NCBI GenBank assembly: GCA_009930445.1
Contig: RZYD01000020.1
Span: forward strand, 1-19,503
From: Bacteroidia bacterium
GTDB taxonomy: Bacteria > Bacteroidota > Bacteroidia > Bacteroidales > BM520
Direction: 5' to 3'
DNA length: 19,503 bases
The translations under genes and the position numbers were made by a program. Positions 15,302 through 19,503 of this stretch are shown here, piece after piece. Position 1 is the first letter of the stretch. Each line of letters starts with the position of its first letter. Below the pieces are notes generated by a model that saw only the letters and a program-made list of their open reading frames with translations, was not told the origin of the DNA and did not search any database.

Positions 15302-15718
15302 ATGCATTTTATTATTATCGACGGTCCGAACCTGAATTTGACCGGTACCCGTGAGCCTGGCTTTTACGGTGACAGGGATATGAAATCTTTTTTGGCGGAG
15401 ATTACTTCCGGATTTTCTGAACATACGATTGATTATTTTCAGAGCAATATCGAGGGAGAACTCATCAACAAGCTACATGCGAGTGGATTTTCCTACGACG
15501 GAATTATCCTGAACGCCGGTGGGTATACGCATACTTCAGTGGCCATTGGCGATGCGGTGAAAGCGATTGTTGTTCCGGTAGTGGAGGTACACCTTTCCAA
15601 TGTTTATTCCCGTGAATCTTTTCGTTGGGAGAGTTTTATTTCGCCAGGTGCCCGGGGAGTAATCAGTGGCTTTGGCCTGGCCGGTTATCGTCTGGCAATT
15701 CAATCTTTTTTAGGCTAG
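15302..15718 (+). CDS. aroQ: Type II 3-dehydroquinate dehydratase
   Basis: The protein has 138 residues, standard for the small dodecameric type II enzyme, which converts 3-dehydroquinate to 3-dehydroshikimate in the shikimate pathway in the cytoplasm. Characteristic blocks are GPNLNLTGTREPGFYG (8-23, catalytic Arg17 and Tyr22), YFQSNIEGELI (45-55), ILNAGGYTHTSVAI (69-82, substrate-binding Asn71 and His77), VEVHLSNVYSRESFR (94-108, catalytic His97, Arg108) and GVISGFGLAGY. The frame is open upstream to 15173, but the conserved first strand HFIIIDGPN begins right after the ATG at 15302, which fixes the start. It is divergent from the thiamin receptor and its end overlaps the convergent glycosyltransferase gene by nine bases. 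Confidence 0.96.
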   Translation: MHFIIIDGPNLNLTGTREPGFYGDRDMKSFLAEITSGFSEHTIDYFQSNIEGELINKLHASGFSYDGIILNAGGYTHTSVAIGDAVKAIVVPVVEVHLSNVYSRESFRWESFISPGARGVISGFGLAGYRLAIQSFLG

Positions 15719-16732
15719 TTTATCCGGATTCAGGTCGTTGAAGGTTTTTTTTCCGCGTAAAAAGTATTCAGCTACAATGTTTCCGTTGTACATTCCTGAA
15801 ACCTGATTTCTATGGATAATATTTTTTCTTTTGGACAGGTTTCTTTTCAGGCGTCGGATAAAGCTGAGTTGTGCCCGTATTACAGCAAAAAAATCGGCAA
15901 ACCCGCCATCGATCAGAAATTTTACTGCGGCGATCAGGTCGAGAATGAAACGGAAGGCAATAACGGGGACGATGCGTTGGCGGGGTAGGTTTTTGTAAAG
16001 CATTACGATATTGTTCCGCATATTGAGGTAAGTTTTGTAGGAGGAGATTTTTGGCAGTGTTCCGCCACCCACATGGTACACCACGCTATCGGGACAATAC
16101 ATTATTTTGTATCCGCCATTTTTCAGTCGCCAGCAGAAGTCGATTTCTTCCATATGGGCAAAGAAATCATTATCGAGCCCGTTAAACTGATGGTAAATGT
16201 TGGATTTAACGAACATACAGGCTCCGGTTGCCCAGAATATTTCCCCTGTGGTATCGTACTGGCCTTCATCTTTCTCAATATGCTGAAACAGTCGTCCTTT
16301 GCAGTAAGGATACCCATATTTATCGATAAATCCCCCGGCTGCACCCGCATATTCAAAGTATTCGCGATCGGTAAAGGAACGGAGTTTGGGTTGACAGGCA
16401 GCAATCATCGGGTCATTTTCCATCAGTGAAATCACCGGTTGAATCCACCCCGGTGTGACTTCGATGTCTGAATTCAACAGTACATAGTATTCGGCAGTTA
16501 CCTGTTTCAAGGCCTCATTATAGCCTTTTGCAAACCCTTCGTTTTTATTGTTTCGGATAATCCGGATTTCGGGAAAATTGGTCTCCAGAAACGCAATGGA
16601 ACTGTCGGTTGAGCCGTTGTCAGCAATAATTACGTCTGCATCGTCGGCACTATGCATAATTACACCCGGCAGAAATTGTTCGAGGAATTTCCTGCCGTTC
16701 CAATTCAGGATAACAACCGCAACTTTAGCCAA
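15710..16732 (-). CDS. Family 2 glycosyltransferase
   Basis: The protein has 340 residues and a GT-A fold: first strand VAVVILNWNGRKFLE (4-18), nucleotide-binding IIADNGSTDSS (35-45), NEGFAKGYNEAL (64-74), and the metal-binding LNSDIEV (86-92; the DxD motif is NSD here). Acceptor-region motifs are FWATGACMFVKS and FFAHMEEIDFCWRLKNGGYKI, with the ED-type base region in MEEIDFCWR. The C-terminal ~90 residues are basic and partly hydrophobic (IAFRFILDLIAAVKFLI), suggesting membrane contact. The family includes rhamnosyl- and galactofuranosyl-type enzymes that build surface polysaccharide or O-antigen; the sugar cannot be told. It lies 64 bases after the acyltransferase on the same strand, and both may serve the cell envelope. 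Confidence 0.9.
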   Translation of the reverse strand: MAKVAVVILNWNGRKFLEQFLPGVIMHSADDADVIIADNGSTDSSIAFLETNFPEIRIIRNNKNEGFAKGYNEALKQVTAEYYVLLNSDIEVTPGWIQPVISLMENDPMIAACQPKLRSFTDREYFEYAGAAGGFIDKYGYPYCKGRLFQHIEKDEGQYDTTGEIFWATGACMFVKSNIYHQFNGLDNDFFAHMEEIDFCWRLKNGGYKIMYCPDSVVYHVGGGTLPKISSYKTYLNMRNNIVMLYKNLPRQRIVPVIAFRFILDLIAAVKFLIDGGFADFFAVIRAQLSFIRRLKRNLSKRKNIIHRNQVSGMYNGNIVAEYFLRGKKTFNDLNPDKLA

Positions 16733-16796
16733 TGCGTGCTTATTTTAAGGTGTTTTTAATAGATTTCTTAAATTGGGGTAAAGGTATGAAAAATGT

Positions 16797-17693
16797 TCAC
16801 TCACTTCGTTTTTCTCCTTCACGCATTTTATGTTTCCATCGTTTATGTGACCAGAGCCATAATTCGGGATAGGCCTGAATATGTTGCTCCAGCATTCGGA
16901 TGTGGGTATGTGTGATATCGTGCTCGGCAGTCGGGGTAGGATTATCAGTAATTACCTCAAATTCAACTTCATAAAGTCCTTTGTGGGGATGGTATACCCG
17001 CATAAAAACCACGGGCATATTCAAGGTTTTTGCAATTTTTTCGGTGCCTGTAAAAAAGGGAGTATCCTGATGCAGGAAGGGGGTCCAGAATTGTATTTCG
17101 CCTCGTGTGGGTGTTTGATCGCCTAAGATTAGGGTGTATGAAAAGTGTTCTTTATTGCGGATTAAATGGCGGAAGGCTTGTTTATAGGGAATAATCTGGC
17201 CTGAAATATGACTTTTTCTCAGGATTTCGGTCATGTAATGCTCAAAAAACGGGTCTTTTAAGGGCTTTGTCAACACGATACCGTCGAGTGGCCAGGCGAT
17301 GCTAATCCGTTTACCAATCCATTCCCAGTTTCCCAGATGCCCGGTGACGATAATAAAACTGCGACGTGCTTGAAAATAGGGATCAAGAACTTCGCGGTTG
17401 CGCAGGATCACATGTTTTTCCAGTTGGGTGTTGGAAAGGTGCCTGAGTTTAACTGTTTCGATAATGATGTCGGCCAGATTATAATAGAAGTGTCGGGCGA
17501 TGGTTCGTAGGGTTTTTGGTTTTTTCTCCGGAAAGGCACGCTGAAGGTTTTGCATCACCACTTTTTTGCGGTATTGAAGCAAGTGCAGAAGTAGCAGTGC
17601 TACGACCCGCGACAGCAGATACAGCAAGCATAACGGGAGTGCCGAAAGAAGCCAGAGTACGCCGGTAATAATTTTTTTCAGAATGTGCGGCAT
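16797..17693 (-). CDS. LpxL/HtrB-family lipid A acyltransferase
   Basis: The protein has 298 residues. An N-terminal hydrophobic anchor (about 8-40) is followed by the acyltransferase domain with the catalytic HX4E pair in GHLGNWEW (H119, E124), a substrate block around KPLKDPFFEHYM, and GDQTPTR (191-197). This is the lipid A biosynthesis (lauroyl/myristoyl) family, which transfers secondary acyl chains from acyl-ACP to lipid A at the inner membrane. In Bacteroidota such proteins are usually single-copy late acyltransferases. It begins five bases after the stop of the GWxTD gene, so the two are probably co-transcribed. Chain length specificity and whether lipid A is really the acceptor (some relatives make other lipids) are not visible. 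Confidence 0.92.
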   Translation of the reverse strand: MPHILKKIITGVLWLLSALPLCLLYLLSRVVALLLLHLLQYRKKVVMQNLQRAFPEKKPKTLRTIARHFYYNLADIIIETVKLRHLSNTQLEKHVILRNREVLDPYFQARRSFIIVTGHLGNWEWIGKRISIAWPLDGIVLTKPLKDPFFEHYMTEILRKSHISGQIIPYKQAFRHLIRNKEHFSYTLILGDQTPTRGEIQFWTPFLHQDTPFFTGTEKIAKTLNMPVVFMRVYHPHKGLYEVEFEVITDNPTPTAEHDITHTHIRMLEQHIQAYPELWLWSHKRWKHKMREGEKRSE

Positions 17694-17698
17694 AAGGC

Positions 17699-19168
17699 TT
17701 AATCCGGATTTTCGTATTCTTCCAGAATTTTATAGCCATAGAATTCAAGGAAACTCTGGTATTCTACATCGGAGGAAGCTCCGTTTCGGTTGAGCATTTT
17801 TAGCCAATGGGGGTTGTTAATTTCTCCGACCATATTGGAATGTAGCAAGTAATACGTTTGCGTGGCAATATCGTGCGAATAGAACACGAATTTTGCATCG
17901 CGCTGGTTCCCGGCTGAATAATATTGCCAGATTTCGTATGGGTACGACCAGTTATTCAGTGCATTGCCGGTAATATGGTCGGGTTTCCCGTATTTGCATA
18001 GGGTATGCCCACGATCCGATTCATAGCCTTTACTAACGCCGTTGCTGTATTTTTCCTGGGCCAGGCGAACCAGTTTCGCGTAGGAATTCCATGCATATTC
18101 TGCTTCTGTTCCGCTACGTTCTACCCAGAAGGAAAACAGAAAACGCTGCAGACTTTTCTTATCGGCCTTATCGAGTTGGTAGCGCGTAAAGATCAGGTTT
18201 GCGTTGTCCATCAAAGGAGTAAGACTTCTGATGGCTTCCCTCAGGCTGTCGACCGAAGTAATTTTTTCAACGAAGGTACCGGCAATAGAAAGGTCGGTTA
18301 GACCGTCGGTAGCGATATTGAAACGAGGATTGCTGCGTTGGAGGAATTTTCTTTTGCTGGTGATTAGGTTGTTTTCCCGGTCACGGGCTTCTACAACAAG
18401 GTTATAGTTTCCGGAGGGCAGTGCACTGATATCGAAAGCGGCAAGGAATGCCGTAACGGGTTTGGCTTTTTCGCGTTTATTGCGCCCGATATTTGCGATT
18501 TTTTGAAAATTTTCCTGCGACTCCAGCCAGGCTGTTATCAGATAGGGTTCTTCATCACCAAGGGAGGCGGGGATGTTGTAGAGTTCGGTATAGAACGTCA
18601 GTTCGTTTTGATTCTCGGGTAGAAAATTAAATACAGATGGGATCAGATTATACCCACCACGTGTCAGCATCGAGGGTTCGGATGCTTCCGAATAACTGTC
18701 GATAAGCAGGATATCGGAGATGGTGGGTTGGTCTTCGGGGTAGTTGATGTGTATCTGTTGGGTTGTTTTGAGCGGAGGAAGTGTGGAGTGCTTATCGGAA
18801 ATTTCAAATTCCATAGTATAGGTTCCGTTGGGTAACGTGTAGCGTTGTTGGTCCATGAAATTAATCAGGTTATGGACATTGCTGAGCGTGTCGGTAAGCT
18901 CAGGGCTGAGAAAGTCATATTTATTGTATTCGATTATTTTTTCATCCTGTTTAAAAAGGACGAGCACATGGAGTGATGCCTGGAATTTTTCTTTCTCATT
19001 TTTTACAAAGGTAACCCCGGAGCCTTCTACCAGCATATAGGTTTCGATATATGGACCTGTGACCGGAGCGTAGAAGGTGGAATAGTTCAAATGAGCTTTT
19101 AGATTGTCGGCACCTGCATCAACGACACTAAAGAGGAGAACCAGGAAGAATAAGCAATGTTTTTTCAT
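17699..19168 (-). CDS. GWxTD-family exported protein
   Basis: From the chosen start the protein has 489 residues. MKKHCLFFLVLLFSVVDAGA is a signal peptide (cleavage near 20). Several beta-sandwich-like segments follow, then the C-terminal GWxTD domain: FWVERSGTEAEYAWNSYAKL, and KGYESDRGHTLCKYGKPD, where the family's name motif reads GYESD. This family is common in Bacteroidota and Chlorobi; its function is unknown and it is expected to act in the periplasm or at the outer membrane. The frame stays open to an ATG at 19285, but only the start at 19168 places the signal peptide at the N-terminus. It appears to be the first gene of a leftward group with the acyltransferase and the glycosyltransferase, which would fit an envelope role. 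Confidence 0.88.
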   Translation of the reverse strand: MKKHCLFFLVLLFSVVDAGADNLKAHLNYSTFYAPVTGPYIETYMLVEGSGVTFVKNEKEKFQASLHVLVLFKQDEKIIEYNKYDFLSPELTDTLSNVHNLINFMDQQRYTLPNGTYTMEFEISDKHSTLPPLKTTQQIHINYPEDQPTISDILLIDSYSEASEPSMLTRGGYNLIPSVFNFLPENQNELTFYTELYNIPASLGDEEPYLITAWLESQENFQKIANIGRNKREKAKPVTAFLAAFDISALPSGNYNLVVEARDRENNLITSKRKFLQRSNPRFNIATDGLTDLSIAGTFVEKITSVDSLREAIRSLTPLMDNANLIFTRYQLDKADKKSLQRFLFSFWVERSGTEAEYAWNSYAKLVRLAQEKYSNGVSKGYESDRGHTLCKYGKPDHITGNALNNWSYPYEIWQYYSAGNQRDAKFVFYSHDIATQTYYLLHSNMVGEINNPHWLKMLNRNGASSDVEYQSFLEFYGYKILEEYENPD

Positions 19169-19382
19169 TGGAGTACTATTTAGTAAAACAAAGATACTCA
19201 AAAAACAGGGTTTCATCACAGGACTTCCGGAGCAGAATGTTAAAAAATGAGAAGAAATCCGACCCGGTAAATGATAAATATACATTCATCTTATCCATGA
19301 CGAAAGTAAAGGTGAAGTGTAACACCACAGATCTGGGGTAAAATGTGGTAAGCAAAAAAAATGAAGAAAATTTTGTGGGGTG

Positions 19383-19412
19383 TTTGATAGAATCGAAAAA
19401 ATTGTAATTTTG
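19383..19412 (+). promoter_or_regulatory. Bacteroidota-type promoter of tRNA-Ser
   Basis: TTTG (19383-19386) and a perfect -7 box TAATTTTG (19405-19412) are 18 bases apart, and the tRNA begins five bases later. This is the clearest phylum-specific promoter in the window and supports the taxonomic call. Confidence 0.7.
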
Positions 19413-19417
19413 CCCTC

Positions 19418-19502
19418 GGAGAAATGGCAGAGTGGTCTATTGCGGCGGTCTTGAAAACCGTTGTACCGCGAGGTACCGGGGGTTCGAATCCCTCTTTCTC
19501 CG
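19418..19502 (+). tRNA. tRNA-Ser, anticodon UGA
   Basis: The acceptor arms GGAGAAA and TTTCTCC pair fully. The anticodon arm GCGGT-CTTGAAA-ACCGT gives anticodon TGA. A long variable arm (TACCGCGAGGTA region) marks a class II tRNA, and the T-arm has GGTTCGAATCC. The discriminator is G at 19502. The window ends one base later, so an encoded CCA cannot be judged. Confidence 0.96.
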
Positions 19503-19503
19503 C

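Overview
The window looks like chromosome from a member of the Bacteroidota. Several promoters have the phylum's TTG / TAnnTTTG form, the best being in front of a tRNA-Ser. The window carries a GWxTD-family protein, and its TonB-dependent receptor opens with a carboxypeptidase-regulatory-like domain. I would guess Bacteroidales or a close order, but the sequence does not settle this.

The left half (1-12406) is a CRISPR locus. A 45-repeat array with 37-bp repeats and 33-40-bp spacers fills 78-3443. Its decayed terminal repeat is on the left, and a probable leader lies on the right at 3444-3569. A tight leftward operon (9135 to 3570) runs toward the leader: SF1 helicase, Cas1, primase-polymerase-like protein, Cas2 with a long N-terminal extension, and a TPR protein with a C-terminal S1/cold-shock-like region. 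The genes overlap or nearly touch. This is a spacer-acquisition module with extra DNA/RNA-handling parts. No interference complex (Cas10, Csm/Cmr, Cas9 or Cas12) is present. A divergent WYL-domain regulator (9326-10378) is followed by a 50-residue acidic protein. The operon promoter and the promoter of the acidic gene share a nearly identical ~36-bp element, which suggests one small regulon. A CARF plus PD-(D/E)XK nuclease gene (10811-12268) of the Card1/Can2 kind implies cyclic-oligoadenylate signalling, hence a type III system elsewhere in the genome.

Reading the spacers against each other shows that about 18-20 of 45 fall into overlapping or variant clusters. Every convincing overlap is on the same strand. 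When merged, several clusters translate as one open frame, and one variant pair differs mostly at synonymous positions. The array appears to sample the sense strand of a small, long-lasting, diversifying target. This fits RNA targeting or RNA-biased acquisition.

The right half (12497-19503) is ordinary chromosome: a TPP-riboswitch-controlled TonB-dependent receptor (probably for thiamin), aroQ, a leftward group (GWxTD protein, LpxL-like acyltransferase, family 2 glycosyltransferase), and tRNA-Ser(UGA) at the right edge.
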